Made by a program: the position numbers and the translations under genes. Shown in pieces: positions 1 through 6,317 of a stretch of DNA of 8,355 nucleotides. The notes beneath the pieces were generated by a model. It had not been told where the DNA came from, made no database searches, and saw only the letters and a program-made list of their open reading frames with translations. The DNA is taken from positions 2,998-11,352 of the forward strand of contig DCIU01000018.1 in the NCBI GenBank assembly GCA_002317245.1, in the 5' to 3' direction. How positions within the stretch are numbered: position 1 is the first letter of the stretch; each line of letters opens with the position of its first letter. The stretch comes from Lachnospiraceae bacterium UBA1718. Lineage in GTDB: Bacteria > Bacillota > Clostridia > Lachnospirales > Lachnospiraceae.

Positions 1-1039
1 GGAAATCTCTTGGATTATAGGAACTTTTTGTATTTATCTTATCCAGCTTATACTGCAGGGTGTTCTTGTGGATGAAGAGCTTCTCGCTGGCTTCTTTTAA
101 TGACATGTTGGAGTCATAATATACCTTCAGGATATTAAGGTCTTCTTCACTTAAGCAGCTAGCAACTTTTCTAATGTACCTTGATGATACTTTCTCATCA
201 AGGCTTCCTAATAGCAGTTCAATATCAAAATCCTCATAAACTGCAACATTCTTAGTCTGACTTGAGCATTTAAGTGAGAGCATCGCTGCCTCGTAGGACC
301 TATTCTGATGTAGTAGCGTCTCCTCGCTTCCGATGGCAATTGTTATAATCTCATTATATTTTTCCAGAAGCCTCTGAAGAGTCCTGTATGCTGTCTTACA
401 TGATGTGTACTCAAATATTATGACATATTCATTAGGATACTGAAATCTGTGCATTGACATTGGTATTTCATTAATGGCATCCACAATATCTCTCTCAATA
501 AAGGACAGGTTGGCCGGATTGTAGCGGGAATTGGTCTGGATTACAGCCGTCCTGTAGTTCTGGTTAAGAGGTAGCTCTCTCGAAGCCATGAAGTCCCTGA
601 AATGATTCTTATTAATGGGCTCGCCATAAATGAGGGAACGAATCATGTAATTGGTTGCTGTCTGAAGTCCTATGCTCTGGCTGGTGTATTCATTCTCCTT
701 AAAGATAAGGAAGGTTACGCGACCCGCCAGTTCGGAATACTGGCGTACCTTGTCGGGGTCCCCAGTTATTCCAATAACCGCCATTACTCTGCCTTCATAA
801 TAGAAAGGGGCATTGATACCAGGCTGTGTTCCTGTATAGTCATCTTCTCTATATACTTCCAGCGTCTCTCCGGTGTCAGCAACCCTCTTACCTATCTCAT
901 GGTAATCGCCTATTCGGCTTATGTCAGTGCTGGCAAATATGAAGCCGTCCGTGTCTATGAAGTTAATATCGTATCCACAGAATTCTTTTATCGTATCTAC
1001 GATACTCTGAGCTATTTTTTTGCTTACCCCTATATCCAT
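1..1039 (-). CDS. cdaR: CdaR/PucR-type carbohydrate diacid regulator, 3' end off window
   Basis: I translated this by hand from the minus strand: 346 codons are open from ATG 1039 down to base 1 with no stop, so the last few codons lie outside the window. The family has about 385 residues in E. coli. The N-terminal part (about residues 3-115) is the putative sugar diacid recognition domain, with the typical segment GINAPFYYEGRVMAVIG at 74-90. The C-terminal part (about 315-346) is the CdaR/PucR HTH, with KEASEKLFIHKNTLQYKLDK and then PRDF. Start choice: ATG 1039 has GAGGA about 8 bases upstream. An in-frame ATG at 1126 would extend it by 29 residues, but it has only a poor Shine-Dalgarno and falls inside the best promoter candidate. 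CdaR proteins activate genes for glucarate, galactarate and glycerate use. Here the gene diverges from a permease/glycerate kinase operon, so it is probably that operon's regulator (inferred from position). Confidence 0.88.
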   Translation of the reverse strand, partial: MDIGVSKKIAQSIVDTIKEFCGYDINFIDTDGFIFASTDISRIGDYHEIGKRVADTGETLEVYREDDYTGTQPGINAPFYYEGRVMAVIGITGDPDKVRQYSELAGRVTFLIFKENEYTSQSIGLQTATNYMIRSLIYGEPINKNHFRDFMASRELPLNQNYRTAVIQTNSRYNPANLSFIERDIVDAINEIPMSMHRFQYPNEYVIIFEYTSCKTAYRTLQRLLEKYNEIITIAIGSEETLLHQNRSYEAAMLSLKCSSQTKNVAVYEDFDIELLLGSLDEKVSSRYIRKVASCLSEEDLNILKVYYDSNMSLKEASEKLFIHKNTLQYKLDKINTKSSYNPRDF

Positions 1040-1081
1040 TAAAAGTTCCTCGATTAGCTGTATACGGTCTGCATACCAAAT

Positions 1082-1109
1082 TGCATCATCTTTTACCTGA
1101 TAATATAAG
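1082..1109 (+). promoter_or_regulatory. candidate promoter of the permease-kinase operon
   Basis: On the plus strand TTGCAT (1082-1087) is followed after 16 bases by TATAAG (1104-1109). It would face away from, and partly overlap, the divergent cdaR promoter. The leader would be about 85 bases. Spacing is one base short of ideal and other weak matches exist nearby, so the assignment is tentative. Confidence 0.3.
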
Positions 1110-1136
1110 TATATGTAACATATCATTCCAATGCAA
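1108..1136 (-). promoter_or_regulatory. candidate promoter of the cdaR-type gene
   Basis: On the minus strand TTGCAT (1136-1131) is followed after 17 bases by TATACT (1113-1108), a good sigma-A spacing with a 5/6 match at -10. Transcription would begin near 1100, leaving a leader of about 60 bases before ATG 1039. This supports that start over ATG 1126. It is predicted from consensus only. Confidence 0.45.
1111..1123. promoter_or_regulatory. perfect palindrome between divergent promoters, possible operator
   Basis: ATATGT-A-ACATAT is a perfect 6+1+6 inverted repeat in the 163-base gap between the regulator and the permease. It overlaps the -10 box of the predicted cdaR promoter and lies just downstream of the predicted -10 of the permease promoter. 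The position suits a regulator site. I do not know a CdaR consensus for this lineage, and an AT-rich 13-mer can arise by chance. Confidence 0.3.
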
Positions 1137-1157
1137 GGTTTGTTAGTATTAATTTAA

Positions 1158-1173
1158 GCGGTGTGGGGACCGC
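1158..1173 (+). promoter_or_regulatory. small leader hairpin upstream of the permease RBS
   Basis: GCGGT (1158-1162) and ACCGC (1169-1173) form a 5-bp GC-rich stem around the loop GTGGGG, ending 15 bases before AGGAGG (1189-1194). It is too short to call a riboswitch and has no T-tract. It may be a 5'-end mRNA stabiliser or chance. Confidence 0.25.
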
Positions 1174-1202
1174 GATATTCAATGTATTAGGAGGTAAATA
1201 AT

Positions 1203-2594
1203 ATGACAGGTATCCCGTTTTTGATCGTGTTCGTTCTGGCAATAGTTGTTATGATCGTGCTGATCTCCAAATTTAAGGTTCATCCTTTTATTTCTATTCT
1301 TTTGGTTTCACTTATTCTTGGACTGATTGGTGGAATTCCATTCGTTGACAAGACAGTTGATGACACTAAGATTAGTGGTATCGCTTCTGTTATCGGTGCT
1401 GGATTTTCTGGTACATTCACAAGTATCGGTATCGTAATTATTCTCGGTGCAATGATTGGTGCAATTCTGGAGGTTACAGGTGCTGCACTCAAGCTTGCTG
1501 ATATGGTATGTAAGCTCGTTGGCGAGAAGCATCCTGAGGTTGCCATCATGATTATGGGCTGGGTTGTATCAATTCCAGTATTCTGCGATTCAGGTTTCGT
1601 AGTACTTAATCCAATTCGTAAGGCACTTGTTAAGCGTACTAAGAGTTCCGCAGTTGCTATGACAATCTGTCTTTCAGCTGGTCTCTACGCTTCACATGTA
1701 TTCATTCCACCTACACCAGGTCCAATTGCAGCAGCTAATACACTTGGTATTGGCAACAACATCTTACTTGTAATGGGACTCGGCGTGCTCGTCTCAATTC
1801 CTGCACTTGTTGGTACATACTTCTTCGCTAAGTCTGCAGGCAAGAAGATTAAGTCTAGTGATGAAGTGGCTGATAACGGTGAAGAGATCATGAGCTACGA
1901 AGAGCTTGTTGCTTCATACGGCGAGCTTCCAAGCGGCTTCCTCTCACTTGCTCCAATTATCGTTCCTATTATTTTAATGGCTATGTCTAATGTGGCTTCT
2001 ATCTTCGGATGGACTGGCGCTGTTTACACACTCTTCGCATTCCTTGGTACTCCAATCATCGCTCTTGCTGTTGGTGTGGCTTTCGCTGTTGTTCTCTTAT
2101 TCAAGATGAAGCTCGGTGATAAGCTCTATGATCTTACTAATGATACACTCAAAACTGTTGGTCCAATCCTCTTCGTTACTGCAGCAGGTGGCGTATTAGG
2201 TAAGGTTATCTCAGCTACAAGCCTTGTATCATTTATTACTGAAAACGCTAACGTATTCCAGACAATTGGAATCTTCTTCCCATTCCTTCTTGCAGCAATC
2301 TTAAAGTCTGCACAGGGTTCTTCAACTGTTGCTATTACAACAACAGCTGGTATTATGGCACCTCTTATGGGCGCTCTTGGAATGTCTTCTCCAGCCATGG
2401 CTGCACTTTGTGTAATCGCTATCGGCGCTGGTGCCATGACAGTATCTCATGCTAATGACTCTTACTTCTGGGTTGTTACTAACTTCGGCGAGATGACTCC
2501 TGAGCAGGGTTATAAGACACAGACACTTGGAACACTTGTTGAGGGTCTCTGCTCAATGGCAGGCGTATTTATCCTGTCACTGTTTTTACACTAA
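1203..2594 (+). CDS. GntP-family permease, probable glycerate transporter
   Basis: This is a 463-residue, strongly hydrophobic protein of the GntP (gluconate:H+ symporter) family, full length for the family, with many membrane segments starting at residues 4-22 and 27-46. Family-type motifs are visible: PVFCDSGFVVLNPIRK (125-140), SHVFIPPTPGPIAAA (164-178) and, near the C-terminus, SHANDSYFWVVTNFGEM. It has no cleavable signal peptide. It begins at ATG 1203 with AGGAGG eight bases upstream. The family imports gluconate and other sugar acids. The gene is followed 21 bases later by a glycerate 2-kinase and preceded by a divergent CdaR-type regulator, and no gluconate kinase is present. I therefore infer glycerate, probably D-glycerate, as substrate. 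The family call is secure and the substrate is inferred from context only. Confidence 0.92.
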   Translation: MTGIPFLIVFVLAIVVMIVLISKFKVHPFISILLVSLILGLIGGIPFVDKTVDDTKISGIASVIGAGFSGTFTSIGIVIILGAMIGAILEVTGAALKLADMVCKLVGEKHPEVAIMIMGWVVSIPVFCDSGFVVLNPIRKALVKRTKSSAVAMTICLSAGLYASHVFIPPTPGPIAAANTLGIGNNILLVMGLGVLVSIPALVGTYFFAKSAGKKIKSSDEVADNGEEIMSYEELVASYGELPSGFLSLAPIIVPIILMAMSNVASIFGWTGAVYTLFAFLGTPIIALAVGVAFAVVLLFKMKLGDKLYDLTNDTLKTVGPILFVTAAGGVLGKVISATSLVSFITENANVFQTIGIFFPFLLAAILKSAQGSSTVAITTTAGIMAPLMGALGMSSPAMAALCVIAIGAGAMTVSHANDSYFWVVTNFGEMTPEQGYKTQTLGTLVEGLCSMAGVFILSLFLH

Positions 2595-2615
2595 TAGGTA
2601 TAAGGGGAAAAAATT

Positions 2616-3860
2616 ATGGGACTTAGGAATGATGCGGATTTAATTATTAAGGAAGCTATCAGACGTGTTCTTCCAGATGAAGCTGTTGCTTCAGCATTAA
2701 ATAATAAGTTAAGTAAGGGTGGCTTCGGCAATGGCCGGCTGATCGTTGTATCAGCTGGCAAAGCCGGCTGGCAGATGGCCAAGGCCGCTTCTGATATACT
2801 TGGGGATCGTATTGATTCGGGTGTATGTGTTACCAAGTATGATCACGTCATGGGAGAGATTCCAGGCATTAAATGTATCGAAGCCGGACATCCGGTTCCT
2901 GATAAGAATTCTTTCCTGGGTACAGCTGAGGCCCTGGCCCTGGTTGAGGATCTGTCAGCTGAGGATACCGTTCTATTTCTTCTTTCTGGCGGTGGATCTG
3001 CTTTGTTCGAGAAGCCATTAGTTAGCGGTGAGGAGCTGGCTGATATCACATCACAGTTACTTGCCTGTGGCGCGGATATTATTGAAATTAATACAATCAG
3101 AAAAAGACTGTCCGCTGTTAAGGGCGGCAAGTTCGCCAAGATATGTGAGCCTGCTCATGTATTCAGTATTGTATTAAGTGATATTCTTGGTGATCCACTT
3201 GATATGATTGCTTCTGGACCTGCTTATCCTGATTCAACTTCGTGTGAAGATGCATGTGCTATTGTTAAGAAGTATGGCATTAAGTTATCAGATGAAGCTA
3301 AGGCGCTTATGGAGGTTGAGACTCCTAAGGTTCTTGATAATGTTGAGACAATGATTACTGGCTCTGTTAAAAATCTGTGTGAAGCTGCAGCTGATGTATG
3401 TAAGTCACTTGGATATGATGTTGTTATGTTAACCGATCAGCTTACCTGCGTAGCCAGAGAAGCCGGTTCCTTTATGGCAGCTATTGCCAAGACATATGCT
3501 TCTTCTGCTTCGGGTAGCATGGCATTCATAGCCGGAGGCGAGACCGTTGTTCATCTTACAGGTTCTGGTAAAGGTGGCCGTAATCAGGAATTAGCACTTG
3601 CCGCCGCTGATGGAATTGCTGGCCTTGGCAATGTATGTGTATTCTCTGTTGGTTCAGATGGAACCGACGGCCCTACAGATGCAGCTGGTGGCTACGTTGA
3701 TGGTAATACCGCTGCTATGCTCAAAGCTCAGGGTATTAATATCTATGATGTACTTCATGATAATGATGCATATAATGCACTTGCCAAAACTGACGGTTTA
3801 ATCATTACTGGTGCCACTGGCACTAACGTGAACGATTTCGCTGTTGTGCTGGTGAAATGA
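2616..3860 (+). CDS. glycerate 2-kinase, class II (DUF4147/MOFRL)
   Basis: This 414-residue protein is the MOFRL-type glycerate kinase, which uses ATP to convert D-glycerate to 2-phosphoglycerate (EC 2.7.1.165) and so feeds lower glycolysis in the cytoplasm. The N-terminal DUF4147 part shows GKAGWQMAKAA (48-58), GHPVPD (91-96), LSGGGSALF (123-131), NTIRKRLSAVKGGK (159-172) and SDILGDPLDMIASGP (188-202). The C-terminal MOFRL part shows GGRNQELALA (320-329), SDGTDGPTDAAGG (347-359) and GATGTNVNDF (399-408). All family blocks are present and the length is normal. ATG 2616 has an AGGGG-type Shine-Dalgarno. It is the second gene of the operon with the GntP permease, 21 bases after it, so transport and phosphorylation are probably coupled. 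It is unrelated to the GarK/GlxK class I kinases. The stop TGA is followed in frame by TAG and then by the TGA of the repeat hairpin. Confidence 0.93.
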   Translation: MGLRNDADLIIKEAIRRVLPDEAVASALNNKLSKGGFGNGRLIVVSAGKAGWQMAKAASDILGDRIDSGVCVTKYDHVMGEIPGIKCIEAGHPVPDKNSFLGTAEALALVEDLSAEDTVLFLLSGGGSALFEKPLVSGEELADITSQLLACGADIIEINTIRKRLSAVKGGKFAKICEPAHVFSIVLSDILGDPLDMIASGPAYPDSTSCEDACAIVKKYGIKLSDEAKALMEVETPKVLDNVETMITGSVKNLCEAAADVCKSLGYDVVMLTDQLTCVAREAGSFMAAIAKTYASSASGSMAFIAGGETVVHLTGSGKGGRNQELALAAADGIAGLGNVCVFSVGSDGTDGPTDAAGGYVDGNTAAMLKAQGINIYDVLHDNDAYNALAKTDGLIITGATGTNVNDFAVVLVK

Positions 3861-3863
3861 TAG

Positions 3864-3892
3864 TGACCCTCTGACCCCGTCCCCCAGGGTCA
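3864..3892 (+). repeat. 29-bp REP-like unit, copy 1 (left half of composite hairpin)
   Basis: First of five related 29-bp units. It reads TGACCCTCTGACCCC then GTCCCCCAGGGTCA. Relative to the copies near the transposase it carries C instead of A at unit position 5. The second TGACCC and the final GGGTCA form a 6-bp stem around a 9-base loop. It is strongly GC-rich within AT-rich spacer DNA. Confidence 0.85.
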
Positions 3893-3908
3893 TCTATTTG
3901 CAAATAGG

Positions 3909-3937
3909 TGAATCTGGGGGACGGGGTCAGAGGGTCA
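3909..3937 (-). repeat. 29-bp REP-like unit, copy 2 (right half, inverted)
   Basis: Read on the minus strand this matches copy 1 over its first 24 bases and differs near the inner end (GATTCA instead of GGGTCA). Together with copy 1 and the 16-base spacer holding a palindrome it forms a head-to-head pair, similar in layout to the bipartite REP composites of enterobacteria. On the plus strand it runs into a T6 tract and ATAA that are shared with copy 3. Confidence 0.8.
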
Positions 3938-3963
3938 TTTTTTATAAGAATGATTAATTGGTT

Positions 3964-5151
3964 TTATTTACTAGCAGCTTTTCTATAGCTTACACCAATA
4001 ATTGCTGCTGCAATTACAAGAACCAATGGGAAGATACATCCCACAAGAAGTCCGGCTTTAAGATTATCTCCGGCGCCCTGTGTTACGTAACCAACAATTG
4101 CAGGACCGACTGAGCCGCCAAGGTCACCAGCCATTGCAAGAAGTGCGAACATTGCGGTTCCGCCAAGTGGAATTGTCTTAGATGAGATACTGATTGTACC
4201 TGGCCACATAATTGCAACAGAGAATCCACATACTATACAACCAATCAATCCAAGAATTGGAAGGCTAGACAAGGATGCTAATAGATAGCAGCAGAGGCAC
4301 AACAGGCCTGAGCCTATCATGAACTTAATCAAATCCATTTTTTTCCCATACTTGCCATAGAAGGTTCTGCAAATTCCCATAGACACTGCGAAGAGACAGG
4401 GACCTGCTATATCACCAACGCTCTTGCTAAGACCGAGGGCCGCTTCAGCATAAGCGCTTGCCCACTGAGCCATGGAGAGTTCGCTTGCACCGGCGCAGAC
4501 CATAAGTACAATTGCTACCCAGAACATTGGAATGCTGAAGAGCTTGCCAATTGTATATCCCTCTCCATCTTCTGTTAAGTGCTCAATCGGGCAGCTTATG
4601 AAGTTGAAAATGTTGTAAAGAGGAATGATTGCCCACAGGCAGGACATGATTCGCCAGCTATCGATTCCAAAAACTGCAAAGAATAATGTAGATATAAGAA
4701 TTACACCAACAGAACCCCAGCAGTAGAAGGAATGAAGCAAGCTCATTACGCTGTCCTTATTGTCGAAGGGACATGCCTCGACAATTGGGCTGACTAACAC
4801 TTCGATTAATCCACTTCCGATTGCGTAGACCATTACGCTGATAATAATTCCCAGGAAAGCATCAGGTAAAATTGATGGCAGAACTCCCAATCCAATAAGT
4901 CCGACCGCTGCGAAGACCTCGGATGCAACCACGGTCTTCCGGTATCCAATCTTATCAACGAATTTGGCGCAGAACAGATCCACAACCAACTGTGTGAAGA
5001 AGAAGACGGTTGAAATAAGAGCTACCTGTCCCAGAGGAATCCCCAGCTTGTTATGGAAGATGAGGAAAAGTAGTGGAGCAAAGTTGGCAACAATTGCCTG
5101 TGTTATGAAGCCCAGATAACAGGCTATCAGAGTTTTCTTATAATTTTTCAT
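3964..5151 (-). CDS. MFS permease, substrate unknown
   Basis: This 395-residue polytopic membrane protein has the length and pattern of a 12-helix major facilitator. The loop after the second helix carries a motif-A-like segment, AKFVDKIGYRKT (62-73). Short charged loops separate the hydrophobic stretches throughout. Acidic residues fall within membrane segments (for example in GSGLIEVLVSP), as in proton-coupled sugar permeases of the FucP-like type, but this is a weak resemblance. The start at ATG 5151 has GGAG ten bases upstream. It is transcribed divergently from an AraC-family regulator, which suggests the regulator controls it. A nutrient acid or sugar is as possible as an efflux substrate, and nothing visible decides. 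It converges on the glycerate operon with 103 bases between the stops. Confidence 0.85.
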   Translation of the reverse strand: MKNYKKTLIACYLGFITQAIVANFAPLLFLIFHNKLGIPLGQVALISTVFFFTQLVVDLFCAKFVDKIGYRKTVVASEVFAAVGLIGLGVLPSILPDAFLGIIISVMVYAIGSGLIEVLVSPIVEACPFDNKDSVMSLLHSFYCWGSVGVILISTLFFAVFGIDSWRIMSCLWAIIPLYNIFNFISCPIEHLTEDGEGYTIGKLFSIPMFWVAIVLMVCAGASELSMAQWASAYAEAALGLSKSVGDIAGPCLFAVSMGICRTFYGKYGKKMDLIKFMIGSGLLCLCCYLLASLSSLPILGLIGCIVCGFSVAIMWPGTISISSKTIPLGGTAMFALLAMAGDLGGSVGPAIVGYVTQGAGDNLKAGLLVGCIFPLVLVIAAAIIGVSYRKAASK

Positions 5152-5196
5152 ATGTTTGATACTCCATTTTTATTTTTGTATTATCGATATAGTTGC

Positions 5197-5225
5197 ATTA
5201 TATGGTGATATATATACTATTTCAT
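5197..5225 (-). promoter_or_regulatory. candidate promoter of the MFS permease gene
   Basis: On the minus strand ATGAAA (5225-5220; 4/6 to TTGACA) is followed after 17 bases by a perfect TATAAT (5202-5197). The start of transcription would be near 5190, about 40 bases before ATG 5151. The weak -35 next to a strong -10 is typical of an activator-dependent promoter. Confidence 0.45.
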
Positions 5226-5256
5226 TAAACAATATGATATATTTATTACACAATAT
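5221..5256 (-). promoter_or_regulatory. direct-repeat operator, probable AraC-type regulator site
   Basis: Two 15-base sequences, 5221-5235 and 5242-5256, match at 13 of 15 positions. Each ends in ACAATAT on the plus strand, and their period is exactly 21 bp (about two helical turns). The proximal copy overlaps the -35 box of the predicted MFS promoter. AraC-family activators commonly bind tandem direct half-sites about 21 bp apart with the proximal one touching -35. The adjacent AraC-type gene is the obvious candidate binder, which is inferred. Confidence 0.5.
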
Positions 5257-5303
5257 CCCAATTGAAATTATAAATTAGGAGTTATTTAGGAGTTTTGGTA
5301 AAA

Positions 5304-6203
5304 ATGCGAGCGACTGAATCTTTATATACCAAGATACAGCGTGATGATTCTCTAATGGAGACGCTGGACCGTGGAAATAATGAATATCCTTTCTATTATT
5401 ATATGGAAGATATGTCACAGTTTGACTTTAACTGTGTTGACTGGCACTGGCATAAGGAATTTGAGTTTGTCTGGATAAAAAAAGGTGATGTGACCTTCTA
5501 TATAGGAGACGAGCAGCTTACTCTTCATGAAGATCAGGCTATTATGATGAATTCCAAAGTTCTTCACGAGATGAAGTCCGTAGAATCTGCAATTATACCT
5601 AATTTTCTGTTTAACCCTGAACTGTTAGCAGCTCCAGAAAGTGCTCTATACGATAAATACATCACGCCAATCCTTAACAGCACTATGAATTATGTGGTTT
5701 TTGATAATAGTGAGCTATGGCGCGAGGAGATACTGTCCATAATTAAAGAAATTGATAATGGATATGAAAATAGGACGATGAATGAAATAACTACGTCATC
5801 ACTGCTTCTTAAGCTCTGGTCAATTCTTGCAGATAATATTGATTTATCTGAGTACCCACCACGAGCTAACAGCGAGATAGAGGTTGAAGCAAGACTTCAG
5901 ATTATGATGCAGTATATTCATGCTAACTATTCATCATCCATTTCCTTAGAAGAGATAGCTACCTCTGCAAATATTGGCAAAAGCAGCGCACTTAACTACT
6001 TCGGCAGAATTCTGCATACATCGCCTGTTAACTATCTTATCGATTACAGGTTGAAGCAGGCTGCACAAATGCTTCTATCAACCAGCACGACTATCTCTCA
6101 GATTGCAGAGCAGTCAGGATTCGATAATGTCGGCTATTTTTGCCGTAAGTTCAAAACTATATACGGCATGACACCAACAGAATATAGGAAAAGGCAAAAG
6201 TGA
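5304..6203 (+). CDS. AraC-family transcriptional regulator with N-terminal cupin
   Basis: The protein has 299 residues from ATG 5304. The N-terminal cupin-like sensor has DWHWHKEFEF (46-55) and a later VLHEM (86-90), typical of the AraC-binding domain. The C-terminal about 95 residues carry the double helix-turn-helix: ISLEEIATSANIGKSSALN, then ISQIAEQSGFDNVGYFCRKF and the ending YGMTPTEYRKRQ. Start choice: AGGAG at 5288-5292 lies 11 bases before ATG 5304. An in-frame TTG at 5295 is only two bases from that site, although a second AGGAG at 5277-5281 could serve it. The gene diverges from the MFS permease and probably activates it in response to a small ligand held by the cupin. Its stop codon TGA is the first three bases of a REP-like repeat, yet the protein ends where the family normally ends, so it is not truncated. 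Confidence 0.9.
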   Translation: MRATESLYTKIQRDDSLMETLDRGNNEYPFYYYMEDMSQFDFNCVDWHWHKEFEFVWIKKGDVTFYIGDEQLTLHEDQAIMMNSKVLHEMKSVESAIIPNFLFNPELLAAPESALYDKYITPILNSTMNYVVFDNSELWREEILSIIKEIDNGYENRTMNEITTSSLLLKLWSILADNIDLSEYPPRANSEIEVEARLQIMMQYIHANYSSSISLEEIATSANIGKSSALNYFGRILHTSPVNYLIDYRLKQAAQMLLSTSTTISQIAEQSGFDNVGYFCRKFKTIYGMTPTEYRKRQK

Positions 6204-6229
6204 CCCTGGGGGACGGGGTCAGAGTGTCA
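6201..6229 (-). repeat. 29-bp REP-like unit, copy 3, with T6 tract downstream
   Basis: On the plus strand it starts with TGACCCTGGGGGACGGGGTC, ends in GAGTGTCA, and is followed by TTTTTTATAA (6230-6239). From its CTGGGGG onward it matches the right half of the kinase hairpin, tail included, with one difference (AGAGTGTCA against AGAGGGTCA). It supplies the stop codon of the araC-type gene and probably acts as its terminator. It is inverted relative to copies 4 and 5 on the far side of the transposase gene, and its reverse complement differs from each by one base. Confidence 0.85.
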
Positions 6230-6243
6230 TTTTTTATAATCTA

Positions 6244-6272
6244 TTGCATTTTGTATACTCAAAAAATATAAT
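6244..6272 (+). promoter_or_regulatory. strong candidate promoter of the transposase gene
   Basis: TTGCAT (6244-6249), 17 bases, then a perfect TATAAT (6267-6272). The start of transcription would be near 6279, giving a leader of about 40 bases. It lies between the upstream repeat and the transposase gene, so the gene travels with its own promoter. Confidence 0.6.
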
Positions 6273-6317
6273 AATACATATCAAATCTATAACTATTCTG
6301 TAAAACAAGGAGTACTT

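Larger units (their letters stand above)
3864..3943 (+). terminator. very long repeat-derived intrinsic terminator
   Basis: Bases 3864-3887 and 3914-3937 are perfect 24-bp inverted arms. Between them CTATTTG/CAAATAG (3894-3907) is a perfect palindrome, and pairing can continue through most of the remaining bases, so the transcript could fold into one stem of well over 30 pairs. Six T follow at 3938-3943. It starts four bases after the kinase stop codon and is a convincing terminator for the plus-strand operon. The opposite direction lacks a T-run, so it is less clearly a terminator for the convergent MFS gene. Confidence 0.85.

Noticed and set aside
602..1042. 146-codon plus-strand open frame
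   Set aside because: It lies wholly antisense to the well-supported cdaR-type gene, has no family resemblance, and the opposite frame translates into recognisable CdaR domains.
1040..1126. N-terminal extension of the cdaR-type gene from ATG 1126
   Set aside because: The frame is open, but the Shine-Dalgarno is poor, the predicted promoter overlaps it, and ATG 1039 has a good site and fits the family's N-terminus.
3888..3913. Riboswitch or attachment site in the centre of the kinase hairpin
   Set aside because: The centre is a short AT-rich palindrome between two REP units; nothing resembles a known aptamer, and no integrase gene is near.
5295..5303. TTG as start of the AraC-type regulator
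   Set aside because: It is only two bases from the nearer AGGAG, while ATG 5304 has workable 11-base spacing; the extra residues match nothing in the family. It cannot be fully excluded.
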